Shown here piece by piece: positions 33,477 to 42,291 of a stretch of DNA of 64,000 nt. The notes beneath the pieces were generated by a model. It was not told the DNA's origin. It worked only from the letters and a program-made list of their open reading frames with translations, and searched no databases. Made by a program: the position numbers and the translations under genes. Positions within the stretch are counted from its first letter, which is position 1; every line of letters starts with the position of its first letter. Origin of the DNA: Marinobacter maroccanus (GTDB lineage: Bacteria > Pseudomonadota > Gammaproteobacteria > Pseudomonadales > Oleiphilaceae); contig NZ_PSSX01000005.1 in NCBI RefSeq assembly GCF_002933275.1, positions 1-64,000 on the forward strand, read 5' to 3'.

Positions 33477-35225
33477 GTGAACCAGTTCGACAGTCTCATT
33501 ATTGGTGGTCGTTACTTTGACGGTACCGACCGACCTTCACGCATCGCCCATGTTGGCGTCAAGGACGGGCGGGTTGCCGGGGTATTTGATGAGCAGCCCG
33601 ACACCAGCCTTGCGACGCGCACGATTGACGCCAGCGGTTGCTGGGTGACGCCGGGATTTCTCGATACCCATACCCATTACGATGCCGAGTTGCTGGTGGC
33701 GCCGTCCCTGTCTGAGTCTGTGCGTCACGGTGTCACCACTGTGCTGATCGGCAGCTGTTCCCTGAGTATGGTCTGCTCCGATCCGGAGGACGCTTCGGAT
33801 ATTTTCACCAGGGTGGAAACGGTTCCCAGGGAGAAAGTGCTGCCCATTCTGCAGCAGTACAAGTCCTGGCAGACACCAAAAGAATGGGTGGCGTTCATGG
33901 ACCAGCACCCACTGGGTCCCAATGTCATCAGCTTTCTCGGTCACAGTGATCTCAGGACGGCGGTCATGGGGCTTCATCGTGCCACCGACCGGAGCGTGAC
34001 TCCGACCGCCGATGAACAGGAGCGAATGGAAGCCTTGCTGGAGGAGGCCCTGCAGGAGGGCTTTCTCGGACTTTCCACCATGTGCCTGAAATGGGACAAG
34101 GTGGATGGTGACCGGGAATGGTCCAAGAGCCTGCCGAGCACCTATGCCCGTTGGCGTGAGATCAGCCGTCTGAATGCCCTTTTGCGCCGTTACGGACGGG
34201 TGCATCAGGGCGCGCCCAATGCGGCCAATCCCCTGCAGGTAACCCAGTACCTGAAAGAAACCCTGGGTTGGTTGAGGAAGCCCCTGAAAACAACCTTGAT
34301 TGCCATGATCGATCTGAAGGGTAATCCCACGGTCAAGCCCATGGCCAGCCTGGTGGGTTGGCTGGCCAACAGCTTTGGTGGCAACTTTCGCTGGCAGCTG
34401 CTGCCAACGCCGTTCACAGTCTATGCCGATGGCATGGATATTGTGTTGTTTGAAGAATTCGGCGCCGGTGAAATGGCCCTCGATATACGGGATCAACTGG
34501 AGCGCAACGAACTTCTGAAGGACGAGCAGTACCGTCGGAAATTCAGGAAATTCTACAAGGAAAAGCTTTCGCCCCGGGTGTGGCAGAGGGATTTCGGCGA
34601 TGCCGTGATTCTCGATTGCCCGGATAAAGGCGTGGTCGGGCGCAACTTTGCTGAGCTCGCCGCTGACCGTGGCATCCATGTAGTCGATTTCTTTCTCGAC
34701 ATGGTGGTTGCCCATGGCCGTTCGCTGCGCTGGTTTACCACGGTCGGCAACCACAGAAAGGATCGGCTCAGGAAAATGGTTGCCAATCCCGGTGCCCTGA
34801 TCACCTTTTCCGATGCCGGGGCGCACATCCGGAATATGGCCTTCTACAACCTGCCTCTAAGGTTTCTGAAGCTGGTTCACGAAAGCCATGGCGAGGGTGA
34901 GCCAGTCATGTCGCTGGAACGCGCTGTACACCGGCTGACCGGCGAACAGGCCGATTGGCTTGGTATTGATGCCGGTCATATCAGGGTGGGGGACCGGGCC
35001 GATATAACGGTACTTGACCCCCGTGGCCTTGATCAGGATCTGGAGCAGGTTGAATGGGGCGAGATGGAAAACTTCGGACTGGAAAGAATGGTTAACCGGG
35101 TCCCTGGCTGTGTCAGAGAAGTACTGATCAATGGCCGATCCGCGGTAACGGATGGTGAGGTGGCACCTGCATTGGGCAGGGAGCCTGGATACGGACACTT
35201 CCTGCGCGCCGGGGCGTCTGGATAA
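33477..35225 (+). CDS. N-acyl-D-amino-acid deacylase family amidohydrolase
   Basis: A 582-residue amidohydrolase of the D-aminoacylase/D-hydantoinase superfamily. It starts at GTG 33477 after AAGGAG. Metal ligands are visible in GFLDTHTHYDAE near residue 65, a VFLGHSDLR-like stretch (SFLGHSDLRTAVMG) near 150, and the catalytic Asp in TFSDAGAH near 445. The C-terminal GHIRVGDRADITVLDPRGLD closes the small beta-domain. Enzymes of this group remove acyl groups from D-amino acids or act on related amides; the precise substrate is uncertain. It begins a three-gene operon with a DUF2238 membrane protein and a DASS symporter. Confidence 0.85.
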   Translation: MNQFDSLIIGGRYFDGTDRPSRIAHVGVKDGRVAGVFDEQPDTSLATRTIDASGCWVTPGFLDTHTHYDAELLVAPSLSESVRHGVTTVLIGSCSLSMVCSDPEDASDIFTRVETVPREKVLPILQQYKSWQTPKEWVAFMDQHPLGPNVISFLGHSDLRTAVMGLHRATDRSVTPTADEQERMEALLEEALQEGFLGLSTMCLKWDKVDGDREWSKSLPSTYARWREISRLNALLRRYGRVHQGAPNAANPLQVTQYLKETLGWLRKPLKTTLIAMIDLKGNPTVKPMASLVGWLANSFGGNFRWQLLPTPFTVYADGMDIVLFEEFGAGEMALDIRDQLERNELLKDEQYRRKFRKFYKEKLSPRVWQRDFGDAVILDCPDKGVVGRNFAELAADRGIHVVDFFLDMVVAHGRSLRWFTTVGNHRKDRLRKMVANPGALITFSDAGAHIRNMAFYNLPLRFLKLVHESHGEGEPVMSLERAVHRLTGEQADWLGIDAGHIRVGDRADITVLDPRGLDQDLEQVEWGEMENFGLERMVNRVPGCVREVLINGRSAVTDGEVAPALGREPGYGHFLRAGASG

Positions 35226-35245
35226 TCACGGACACAAGGAAACCT

Positions 35246-35851
35246 ATGAACCAGCGATTTGCATCCGCAGTCTGGGTAGTGGTCTTTCTTGCAGTATTTG
35301 TCTGGTCTGCCATCGGGCCCAAGGATCGGACCACGTGGGTACTTGAGGTTCTGCCTGCGGCCATCGGTTTTGTGCTGGTCGTCTGGTGTTTCTTCCGTTA
35401 TCCGCTGACGCCGCTGGTTTATTTCCTGATTCTGGTCCATGCCATCATTCTGATGGTTGGAGGGCACTATACCTATGCGGAAGTGCCTTTGTTCGACTGG
35501 TTTCGAGACTGGTTTGATTGGGAGCGCAATAACTACGACAAGCTGGGCCACCTGGCACAGGGGTTTATACCGGCAATGGTCGCCAGGGAAGTGGTCATTC
35601 GCTTCGACGTGTTCTCCAGTCGCCGCTGGGCGGCGTTTTTCATCGTCTGTTTCTGTCTGGCGGTAAGCGCCTTTTACGAGCTGATCGAATGGTGGGTGGC
35701 CCTGCTCAGTGACGAAGCCGCCGAGGCCTTCCTGGGTACTCAGGGCTACGTCTGGGATACCCAGTCGGATATGGCCTGGGCCCTGTCCGGCGCCATTCTG
35801 GCTCTTATCCTGCTCGGGCGTTTTCATGATCGCCAGCTTCAGGCGCTCTGA
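35246..35851 (+). CDS. DUF2238/YjdF family membrane protein
   Basis: A 201-residue membrane protein with about six helices. The DUF2238 signature HYTYAEVPLFDWFRDWFDWE, then NNYDKLGHLAQGFIPAMVAR, is near residues 70-115, and a second conserved segment (SAFYELIEWWVALLSDEAAE; GYVWDTQSDMAWALSGA) follows. The clustered acidic and His residues face the membrane centre and may bind metal. Function is unknown. It lies 20 bp after the amidohydrolase gene. Confidence 0.88.
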   Translation: MNQRFASAVWVVVFLAVFVWSAIGPKDRTTWVLEVLPAAIGFVLVVWCFFRYPLTPLVYFLILVHAIILMVGGHYTYAEVPLFDWFRDWFDWERNNYDKLGHLAQGFIPAMVAREVVIRFDVFSSRRWAAFFIVCFCLAVSAFYELIEWWVALLSDEAAEAFLGTQGYVWDTQSDMAWALSGAILALILLGRFHDRQLQAL

Positions 35852-35902
35852 CGTTTCGCTCGCCTGCTGATGTTGAATGTCTGAATAACGGAATAGAACT
35901 GT

Positions 35903-37369
35903 ATGCCCAAAGAGCTCAACGCTGACAACCAGTACGAGGGGCTGCCCCGCAGCCAGCTCATTGGCTTGATCCTCGGGGCTGCGTTTCTGCTGGCAACCAT
36001 CATACTCCCACCGCCGGAAACCATGGCCGCGGAAGCCTGGGCGGCGCTGGGGTTGATGCTGCTGATGGCTACCTGGTGGTCTACCGAAGCCATTCCGATT
36101 CCCGCCACTGCCTTGCTGCCAATAGTGCTTGTTCCCGCGCTCGGGCTCGGGACGGTTGGTGAAGCCACCGAGCCCTATGCCAATCCGATCATTTTCCTGT
36201 TCCTGGGTGGCTTCACCCTCGGGCTTGCGATGCAGCGATGGAACCTGCATCGCCGGATCGCCCTGATGACGCTGAAGGCCGTTGGCAGTAAACCCCGGCG
36301 GCAGATTGCCGGGTTCATGTTGGCGACCGCCTTTTTGAGCATGTGGGTCAGTAATACCGCAACGGCCATCATGATGCTGCCGATTGGTCTGTCGGTGGTG
36401 GCGATGATGGACAGCAATGACAATCCCGAGGGCGTTCGCCGCTATGCCACAGCACTCCTGCTGGCTATCGCCTATTCCGCCAGTATCGGTGGTATCGCCA
36501 CACTTATTGGCACTCCGCCAAATGCCTTGTTGGCGGCCTACCTGAGCGAAAACCAGGGTATTTCTGTGGGCTTTGCCCAGTGGATGTTGCTGGGGGTTCC
36601 GGTGACGGTTGTCATGCTGGCCCTGGCCTGGTGGTGGCTGACCCGGCGCGACTTCGGGCTGGGCAGCTCCGGCGACGGTGGCAAGGCCATAAGGGAGGAG
36701 CTTGATGCGTTGGGGCCGCTGGGCAAGGGCGAAAAGCTGGTAGCCCTGGTGTTTATGATAACCGCCGCCGCCTGGATTTTCAGGCCTCTGCTATCCGAGA
36801 ACCTCATGCCCTGGTTGAGCGACACTGGTATTGCCATCGCGGCGGCGATTACGATGTTCCTCATGCCGGTCGATACCCGGTCCCGCGAATTCGTGCTCGA
36901 CTGGGAGACCGCGAAGGGCATTCCCTGGGGTGTGCTGCTTCTGTTCGGGGGAGGGCTGGCTATGGCCGGCGTGATCAGCAGTTCCGGTCTGGCGGAATGG
37001 ATTGCACAAAGTCTCGGTGTGGCCGGCGCCCTGCCAACCCTTGTCATGATTGTTCTGGTGGCGGGCATCATCATCTTTCTGACGGAAGTTACCAGCAATA
37101 CCGCAACGGCGGCTGCGTTTCTGCCGTTGCTGGGGGCGCTGGCCCTGAGTCAGGGCGTGTCACCGTTACTACTCACTGTGCCTGCCGCCATTGCAGCCAG
37201 CTGTGCCTTCATGATGCCGGTGGCCACGCCACCCAATGCCATCGTGTTCTCCAGTGGTCACATGCAGATCAGCGACATGATCAGAGCCGGGTTTGCTCTC
37301 AATCTGATGGGCATTGTCGTGGTAACGCTGGTCAGTTATCTGCTTCTTGGGGTGGTTTTCTCCATGTAA
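35903..37369 (+). CDS. DASS (SLC13) sodium/anion symporter
   Basis: A 488-residue inner-membrane transporter with about 11-12 helices. The two re-entrant hairpin motifs of the DASS family are present: SNTATAIMMLPIGLSVVAM near residue 152 and TSNTATAAAFLPLLGALA near 400. These bind sodium and the carboxylate or sulfate of the substrate. AWWSTEAIPI-like text (TWWSTEAIPIPATALLPIVL) near 55 is also typical. Substrates of relatives are C4-dicarboxylates, citrate or sulfate. Operon context with an N-acyl-D-amino-acid deacylase suggests an organic acid or acyl amino acid. Its stop lies 12 bp from that of the convergent MalT-like gene. Confidence 0.9.
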   Translation: MPKELNADNQYEGLPRSQLIGLILGAAFLLATIILPPPETMAAEAWAALGLMLLMATWWSTEAIPIPATALLPIVLVPALGLGTVGEATEPYANPIIFLFLGGFTLGLAMQRWNLHRRIALMTLKAVGSKPRRQIAGFMLATAFLSMWVSNTATAIMMLPIGLSVVAMMDSNDNPEGVRRYATALLLAIAYSASIGGIATLIGTPPNALLAAYLSENQGISVGFAQWMLLGVPVTVVMLALAWWWLTRRDFGLGSSGDGGKAIREELDALGPLGKGEKLVALVFMITAAAWIFRPLLSENLMPWLSDTGIAIAAAITMFLMPVDTRSREFVLDWETAKGIPWGVLLLFGGGLAMAGVISSSGLAEWIAQSLGVAGALPTLVMIVLVAGIIIFLTEVTSNTATAAAFLPLLGALALSQGVSPLLLTVPAAIAASCAFMMPVATPPNAIVFSSGHMQISDMIRAGFALNLMGIVVVTLVSYLLLGVVFSM

Positions 37370-37381
37370 CCGGGCCTGACA

Positions 37382-40138
37382 TTAGTCTCCCTGGATCTTG
37401 CTCAGCAGGTCTTTGGCCAGTTCGATGGCCTCTGAACGATGGCTGATGTTCTGCTTCTGATAAAGGCTTCGGATATGGGTCTTGACCGTTGTCGAGGCCA
37501 CTTTCAGGTGCTCGGCAATCTGGTCATTGGAAAGACCGGCATGTATCAGGCTGAGTATCTGCCACTCGCGGCGGGTAAGAGGAGATGTGCGGATCAGTTC
37601 CGGCACGTCCGGCCGGTCGATGATGTCCTGGATGATGGCCTCATCCAGCGAGATCCGGATGGCGCGGCTGAAGTCCCGTTGTTGCTGGGCCAGCTGAATC
37701 AGGCGTTCCGCCCTCTGAAGTTCCATGCCTTCAATGGCTTCGTCGTTGATCAGCGCCTTGAGCAGAACTATCAGTTCCTTGCCCAACCGAAGGAAGCTGC
37801 CGACAGCACCGGTGGTACTCGCCAGTTCCAGGGCTGTTTTCATATGATCGAGAGCCTGTTCGCGCTCATCCAGCTGCCAGTAGAGGTAGGCAAGGGCAAT
37901 GTGGTTGCGGTTCAGATCTGTTTTCAGGCCAAATTCCCGCGCTACCGCGGTCAGTTCTTCCAGGAGCGGTCGGGCCAGTTCGTACTGGCCCAGGCTGATC
38001 AACGCCCGGGCCTGGTTGCGGCCATTGCACTGATTGAAATGGTTGGTGGCCTTTGCCGGCTCGCAAGGGGGCGCAATGGTGAGCCAGCGCTGGATTGAGT
38101 CATGATCCCGAACGGCATCCCAGTACGACAGCATGGTGGCCTGGGCGTTGGCCACCCAGTCGAGGTGGTAGTCTTCGGCGGCAAGCATTTTCTGGATCTT
38201 GGCAATGTAATCTGCGCATAGGCTCTGCCGGCCCCGCGCCTGAGCGACTTTGGCCAGGGACGTGTAACTCTGGACGTACCAGCGCTCTCCCTGTGCCTCA
38301 AGAATTTCTATGCCCTGCAGCGCGCAACGCTCGGCACTTTCCAGGTGGTGCCACTCCCACATGATCTGGCTTCGAATACGGAACAGGAATTCCAGGATCG
38401 GCAGATGGTTAAGTTGGTTTTCTTCCGCGTATTGGAAAGCACGTTCCTGAATGTTGTAAGCCTTTTGCAGCAGGCCCATGGCGACACTGATTTCGCTTTG
38501 CTGACACAGGGCCCAAATAACGTTCTGGTGGGCCTGATGGGCCCGGGCAAGATGCTCGGTGTCCTGCATGCGAGCCAGGGCTTCCTCGAGTTCTCCGCGC
38601 ACAAACAGTGCTTCACCAATAACCGAGGCCGCGGCCACCCGGGATGTGGGCAGGTAACGTGCTTCCTGTTCGATGGCTTCCCGGGCAAGCGTCAGGGCGC
38701 GGTCGCCATCCCCATAATTCATGGCTACCTGGGCGCGGATGGCGCTGAACTCGCCATGAACGGCCCGCTGGGTGTCCTCGTTCATGGATGCCTGCAAACG
38801 GGCTTCCGCCGCTGACAACCAGTTTTCCACTTCATCAAACTTGTACTGGCCCTGGGCAACCCATGCCCTGAGCAGGGTCAGCGTGGGATCCTCGGCAATG
38901 ATTTCCTGGGGCAGCGTATCGAGGCAGCGCTGCAGCAGATGAAACTGACCTTCGGTAAAGAATTTTCGCCCGTGGATGGTGAGCACCCGGGTGATGCGCT
39001 CCGGATCTTCCGCGGCAATGGCATGCTTGGCAGCTTCTTCGGCATGGTCCAGCTCGAGCCAGGCATCGGCGGCCCGTTGATTCAGATCTCTCTGGTTCTC
39101 ACGGGTGGTGCAGGTCAGCAGATGACGCAGATACACCGAGAACAGCGGATGGTAGCGAAACCAGAGCGCGGAGTTGTCCACGGGCGTTATGAACAGCCCC
39201 ATGGACAGTAGGCTACTGAGCAGCGCCTGGCCGTCGGTATCGTCCATAACACGCATCACCATTCCCGCATTGAATCGGTCGAGAATGCTGGTACGCATGA
39301 GAAACCGCCGCTGCTGTTCGCTCAGGTCGTTTCCCACCAGCTCATCAAAGTAATCGAAGATATTCTGGTTTCCGTGTTCCAACTGATCGACAAACTCGGT
39401 GAATTCGACACTGGTTGCAGATGAAGCGGAAAGCAGCTGCAGGGCGGAAATCCAGCCTTCAACCCGTCTGACAGCCCGCTCAATATCCTCTCTCGCAATC
39501 TCGAACGGCAGCCGGCTCTGGAGATACTGCTGGGCTTCGTCCGCTTCAAAACCAAGGTCCCGGCTGGTGATTTCGGTCAGACGCCCCTGCATCCGGAGCT
39601 GGGCTACCCCCACAGGCGGCATGGTGCGGCTGATGAGAACCAGAGTCAGGTACCCCGGAAGATGCCGTAGAAGGAAGCGCAGCGCCTCGTGGATTTCGCC
39701 GTTGGTGATCAGGTGATAGTCATCAAGTACCAGATATAGCGGCTCATCATCCTGGGGCAGACCGGCGAGCAGATCAGTCAGGAAAGATTCGAGGCTGTCA
39801 TAACCTTCTGTCTGGAGTCGTTCCAGTACCTGTTGGCAGCTCCCCTCGGTAGCTCTGGCCAGTGCATTGGCCAGATATCCGGCAAAGCGGCCCGGTGCGT
39901 TATCACTGGTTTCCAGACGGAACCAGGCCGAACGGGCCTCGAGACTTGCCAGTCGCTCGGCAATGGTGGTGGTTTTGCCATAGCCGGCCGGTGCATGAAC
40001 CAGAACCAGACTCACCGGCTCGAGGCCATGCAGCAGATCGTTGAACTTCTCTCTTGGCAGCAGCGCGGGGGGTGACACCGGGCTCCGGTTCTTGGCAGTG
40101 ATAAAGGTGATCTGTCCCGGATTCAGTGTTGTTGTCAT
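37382..40138 (-). CDS. MalT-like LuxR-family transcriptional regulator
   Basis: A 918-residue STAND-type ATPase regulator. Features in order: Walker A APAGYGKTT near residue 60; a LVLDDYH Walker B near 140; winged-helix and TPR-like superhelical repeats (about 350-840) that would bind an inducer; and a C-terminal LuxR-type helix-turn-helix, LTRREWQILSLIHAGLSNDQ followed by IAEHLKVASTTVKTHIRSLY, at about 850-905. It is expected to oligomerise with ATP and inducer and activate transcription, as MalT does for maltose genes. The divergent gene cluster ends with a MalM-like protein, so that cluster is the likely target. Inverted repeats lie in the shared 249-bp spacer. The start at 40138 has a poor ribosome site. 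Confidence 0.88.
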   Translation of the reverse strand: MTTTLNPGQITFITAKNRSPVSPPALLPREKFNDLLHGLEPVSLVLVHAPAGYGKTTTIAERLASLEARSAWFRLETSDNAPGRFAGYLANALARATEGSCQQVLERLQTEGYDSLESFLTDLLAGLPQDDEPLYLVLDDYHLITNGEIHEALRFLLRHLPGYLTLVLISRTMPPVGVAQLRMQGRLTEITSRDLGFEADEAQQYLQSRLPFEIAREDIERAVRRVEGWISALQLLSASSATSVEFTEFVDQLEHGNQNIFDYFDELVGNDLSEQQRRFLMRTSILDRFNAGMVMRVMDDTDGQALLSSLLSMGLFITPVDNSALWFRYHPLFSVYLRHLLTCTTRENQRDLNQRAADAWLELDHAEEAAKHAIAAEDPERITRVLTIHGRKFFTEGQFHLLQRCLDTLPQEIIAEDPTLTLLRAWVAQGQYKFDEVENWLSAAEARLQASMNEDTQRAVHGEFSAIRAQVAMNYGDGDRALTLAREAIEQEARYLPTSRVAAASVIGEALFVRGELEEALARMQDTEHLARAHQAHQNVIWALCQQSEISVAMGLLQKAYNIQERAFQYAEENQLNHLPILEFLFRIRSQIMWEWHHLESAERCALQGIEILEAQGERWYVQSYTSLAKVAQARGRQSLCADYIAKIQKMLAAEDYHLDWVANAQATMLSYWDAVRDHDSIQRWLTIAPPCEPAKATNHFNQCNGRNQARALISLGQYELARPLLEELTAVAREFGLKTDLNRNHIALAYLYWQLDEREQALDHMKTALELASTTGAVGSFLRLGKELIVLLKALINDEAIEGMELQRAERLIQLAQQQRDFSRAIRISLDEAIIQDIIDRPDVPELIRTSPLTRREWQILSLIHAGLSNDQIAEHLKVASTTVKTHIRSLYQKQNISHRSEAIELAKDLLSKIQGD

Positions 40139-40175
40139 CAGGATCTACATCAGGAAATTGAGTGTCTGGACTGGT

Positions 40176-40206
40176 GTTGATACCGGCTTTGTGCCGGTGC
40201 GTCAAC
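40176..40206. repeat. Imperfect palindromes in the MalT-like/C39 spacer
   Basis: GTTGA-TA-CCGGC and GCCGG-TGCG-TCAAC form an interrupted inverted repeat around a TTTGT loop. Further along, CGGTA-TCT-TACCG (40318-40330) is a perfect short palindrome followed by two GTAAC units. Both could be operators of the divergent regulator or of a second factor. The remainder of the 249-bp spacer (40139-40387) shows nothing else recognisable. Confidence 0.4.
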
Positions 40207-40387
40207 TCCCGAGGCCTTCTCGGCCAGCGTCTTGAACCAGTTCTCAAATCCGCCCCGCAAGGCCCCTCCTGCAGCGACAGATTTGAGGCACAGTTATCTT
40301 TAAGGGCGCAGGCTTTTCGGTATCTTACCGTAACAACATGTAACCCGATTAATAACGTGGCCAATAAAAACAGGGACTTCGTCTGAC

Positions 40388-41188
40388 ATGCTGCTGGTGC
40401 TCGCTGGATCCATTCTTACATTCACCATGGTGCAGGAAGCGACCGTGGTGGAGCCTTTTGAGAAGGGCCAGATCGTTATCGAGCAGGACGTGGATTCGAG
40501 CCCGATTGAGCTGCGGTCTGAGGTCCGGGTCGAGCCCCTGGTCGAGCAGAAATTCCGGAATATTGTGCGTCAGGCCTATGACTACAGCTGCGGAAGCGCA
40601 GCGCTGACTACCGTACTGAACTTCTACCTGGGGCGGACTTTGTCAGAGCGACAGGTCATGGAGGGGTTGCTCCATTACGGCGAGAGCGAGCGAATTGTTG
40701 AGCGCCGCGCTTTTTCCATGCTCGACATGAAGCGACTGGTTACGGCACTCGGCTACCCGTCAGGTGGCTTCCGGGCCACCATTGATGACCTCAAGGACCT
40801 TGATCACCCGGCAATCGTGCCGATCCATCACGCGGGCTTCAAGCATTTCGTGGTGTTACGGACGATCCGGGACGGGCGGGCCTACCTGGCAGATCCTTCG
40901 GTCGGCAATATCTCCTTCACCCTCGCCCAGTTCGAGGAGAAATGGGACGACAACGTGCTCTTTATTGTCTTCCCAGGCAGTGACAAGCCACTGGACAACC
41001 TCGAGCTGAAGGAGGAAGACCTTCGCTTCGTGGATGATCAGACAATGACCCTTCTGGCGCTGGAACGGATACCGGCGTTTCACGAGTCCACCCAGAGGCG
41101 GATCCAGAATCTGCTGGAACGCCAGAAAAACAATCCCGATGGCAGTGTAGAAAACACTCGAAAGCAGTTGCACTACCGTCGTAACTAA
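40388..41188 (+). CDS. C39-like cysteine peptidase (FapD-like)
   Basis: A 266-residue exported protein. The N-terminal hydrophobic stretch (MLLVLAGSILTFTM) acts as anchor or signal. A C39 bacteriocin-peptidase fold follows with catalytic Cys68 in YDYSCGSAALTTVLNFYLG, His153 in HHAGFKHFVVLRT and Asp169 in AYLADPSVGN. FapD of the Pseudomonas functional-amyloid system is a stand-alone C39 protein of about this size, secreted alongside FapF. Here the following gene likewise encodes a coiled-coil beta-barrel. A maturation role for a secreted peptide is inferred; no double-glycine leader peptide gene is seen nearby. Confidence 0.8.
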   Translation: MLLVLAGSILTFTMVQEATVVEPFEKGQIVIEQDVDSSPIELRSEVRVEPLVEQKFRNIVRQAYDYSCGSAALTTVLNFYLGRTLSERQVMEGLLHYGESERIVERRAFSMLDMKRLVTALGYPSGGFRATIDDLKDLDHPAIVPIHHAGFKHFVVLRTIRDGRAYLADPSVGNISFTLAQFEEKWDDNVLFIVFPGSDKPLDNLELKEEDLRFVDDQTMTLLALERIPAFHESTQRRIQNLLERQKNNPDGSVENTRKQLHYRRN

Positions 41189-41242
41189 TTCGCCGGGCAG
41201 TCCCCGGATCAGGAACACTACAAATAAAATAAGGGAGTCAGG

Positions 41243-42253
41243 ATGAATCGTTGGTTTGTGCGAGGTTTTATCCTTGTTTCCACGGCAGGTCTGCTTCCGG
41301 GCATGGCCCTGGCGCAGGAAGGGAGTGTGGACCAGGCGCGGGAAGCGCTGGCTAAACAGGAAGGGGACGAGGACGCTTCACAACAGCTTGAAGAAGTGTT
41401 CCAGGCTGCAGAGAAGAACTATTCGTTGCAGAAGAAGGGTTCCCACTCCCTGAATTATTCTTTCGACTATTCCTACACCGCAGACCAGCGACTGGACCTG
41501 GCCATCACCAATGGATCAGTGAGAAACCTGGACGTAGTGCCGTCGGCAACCCACAGCTTTACCAATTCCTTCTCCTACGATTATGGTCTGCTGGACAACC
41601 TGACGGTGGGTACCCGTATTCCGCTGGTGGTTAAATACGATACCCAGGACGAGCTCAACGTTTATGATTTTGGCGATATCTCTTTCACCGGACGCTGGCA
41701 GCCATTTGCCTACGTTCCGGGCAAGATGTCGACCACTCTGTTCGGAACCCTGTCCACCAAGACCGGTGTCAGCCCCTACGAGATAGACATCAATGAGCAG
41801 CTGTCCACTGGCAGCGGCTACTACTCCATCGGGGGTGGGGCGAGTCTTTCGAAGGTTCTGGATCCGGTGGTGGTGTTCGGTTCAGTGAGTGCCACCTACA
41901 ACCTGCCAGCGGAAGACCTTCAGCAGGTTCGGGGGGCACGTTTGCTGACCGAAGTGGACCCCGGTTTCGGGTTGTCCGGTTCCGCTGGATTTGCCTACTC
42001 GCTTTCCTACGATATTTCATTGAGCATCTCAGCTCAGCTCAGCTACAGCGATGAAACCATTCTGACCTTCTCCAATGGCGACCAGGCCGTTGCCCAGGAC
42101 CAGATGACCGGTTTCCTGAGCATGTCACTGGGCACCCGTGTCAGCGACACCACCATCGTCAACACCAGCCTGGGTATTGGCCTGACCGAGGATGCGCCGG
42201 ACTTCTCCCTAGGGGTCTCCCTGCCCATAAACTTCTCCGGTCTTAAAGAGTGA
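41243..42253 (+). CDS. Outer-membrane beta-barrel with N-terminal coiled-coil (FapF-like)
   Basis: A 336-residue outer-membrane protein: signal peptide to GMALAQ, then an acidic helical stretch of about residues 27-65 (DQAREALAKQEGDEDASQQL) and about twelve antiparallel strands (GSHSLNYSFDYSYTADQRLD; DNLTVGTRIPLVVKYDTQD; STTLFGTLSTKTGVSPYE). A strong AAGGGAG precedes the start. The layout, a periplasmic coiled-coil followed by a 12-strand barrel next to a C39 peptidase, parallels FapF, the amyloid export pore. It also fits the general Phenol_MetA_deg/'transporter' barrel family. The overlap with the next frame is slight. Confidence 0.72.
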   Translation: MNRWFVRGFILVSTAGLLPGMALAQEGSVDQAREALAKQEGDEDASQQLEEVFQAAEKNYSLQKKGSHSLNYSFDYSYTADQRLDLAITNGSVRNLDVVPSATHSFTNSFSYDYGLLDNLTVGTRIPLVVKYDTQDELNVYDFGDISFTGRWQPFAYVPGKMSTTLFGTLSTKTGVSPYEIDINEQLSTGSGYYSIGGGASLSKVLDPVVVFGSVSATYNLPAEDLQQVRGARLLTEVDPGFGLSGSAGFAYSLSYDISLSISAQLSYSDETILTFSNGDQAVAQDQMTGFLSMSLGTRVSDTTIVNTSLGIGLTEDAPDFSLGVSLPINFSGLKE

Positions 42254-42291
42254 TTGGTGTCGTTGACGATCTACGGGAAGGGACGAACTTC

